Below, piece after piece: positions 63,935 to 64,000 of a stretch of 64,000 nucleotides of DNA. Location: contig NZ_JADPKA010000028.1 in assembly GCF_023073715.1 (NCBI RefSeq), positions 124,001-188,000 on the forward strand, in the 5' to 3' direction. Positions within the stretch are counted from its first letter, which is position 1; every line of letters starts with the position of its first letter. Made by a program: the position numbers and the translations under genes. The notes below the pieces were generated by a model. It had not been told where the DNA came from, made no database searches, and was given only the letters and a program-made list of their open reading frames with translations. This DNA is from Bradyrhizobium sp. 164 (lineage in GTDB: Bacteria; Pseudomonadota; Alphaproteobacteria; Rhizobiales; Xanthobacteraceae).

Positions 63935-63986
63935 CACCAGCCTACGAATCCGGGGATCCGAGTTCGAATCTCTTGGGCGCGCGCCA
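63935..63986 (+). other. Degenerate tRNA-Arg-like 3' fragment
   Basis: The sequence has an anticodon-loop-like CTACGAA (ACG), GAGTTCGAATCTCTT as T-arm, GGGCGCGC as acceptor and CCA at 63984-63986. It lines up with the 3' half of arginine tRNAs, but the anticodon and T stems pair poorly, and no 5' half is seen. It is probably a decayed copy of a tRNA 3' end, as left by an integrating element. Confidence 0.5.
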
Positions 63987-64000
63987 CTGCATCGTTCAGG

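Overview
The window reads as the chromosome of a high-GC alphaproteobacterium of the Bradyrhizobium/Rhizobiales kind. It has a class I lysyl-tRNA synthetase, a class 2 dihydroorotate dehydrogenase, Omp25-like and OprB porins, and many of the short palindromic intergenic repeats typical of Bradyrhizobium. This assignment rests on recognising gene families and repeats by eye; no search was run.

Positions 1-25,662 look like stable backbone. Genes are tightly packed and every reading frame is intact. The order is: the end of an ATP-dependent DNA ligase, a small membrane protein, an MBL hydrolase with a MATE exporter, pyrD with a DUF952 gene, a LexA-like S24 regulator that has lost its protease residues, lysK, a solute-binding protein, a SCO copper protein, a secreted ClpP-like protein, an FAD dehydrogenase, a PHB-depolymerase-like esterase, RidA and a SnoaL-like protein. 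Next is an eight-gene sugar operon on the minus strand: LacI regulator, xylB, xylA, ABC ATPase, permease, binding protein, aldo/keto reductase and lactonase-like amidohydrolase. It joins xylose uptake and isomerisation to two enzymes that would suit an oxidative sugar/lactone branch. The backbone ends with DUF1003, GNAT, an XRE-cupin regulator and an epoxide-hydrolase-like gene.

At 25,667 the 3' half of a tRNA-Gly(CCC) gene lies on the minus strand, directly before an intact tyrosine integrase (25,859-27,460). This looks like the left attachment site of a genomic island that fills the rest of the window. The intact tRNA would lie beyond position 64,000.

The island mixes intact cargo with heavily decayed genes. 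Intact cargo includes a heavy-metal-type RND efflux operon, two porins, a YkgJ-like cysteine-cluster protein, a CHASE3 sensor kinase, a LysR-controlled SDR/MFS/CMD/cupin operon, an OpgC membrane acyltransferase with an extra N-terminal module, and a kinase/ATPase/sensor protein of about 1970 residues. Decayed genes include a frameshifted methyltransferase, a response regulator broken by several indels, an S41 peptidase joined to the tail of a COG4705 membrane protein, an SDR joined in frame to the tail of a TerC protein, a frameshifted glycine-zipper protein, a transposase remnant and two truncated sugar permeases. A second tRNA-like 3' fragment (Arg type) sits at the right edge. Two diverged inverted copies of a repeat of about 150 bp lie at 27.9 and 52.1 kb.

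I did not find a clearly new defence or mobile system. The best leads are the deletion-born gene fusions, the protease-dead S24 regulator, the kinase domain lacking the DFG aspartate, the shared inverted repeat with a conserved peptide tail, and the uncharacterised small-protein/membrane-protein pair at 53.7-54.4 kb.
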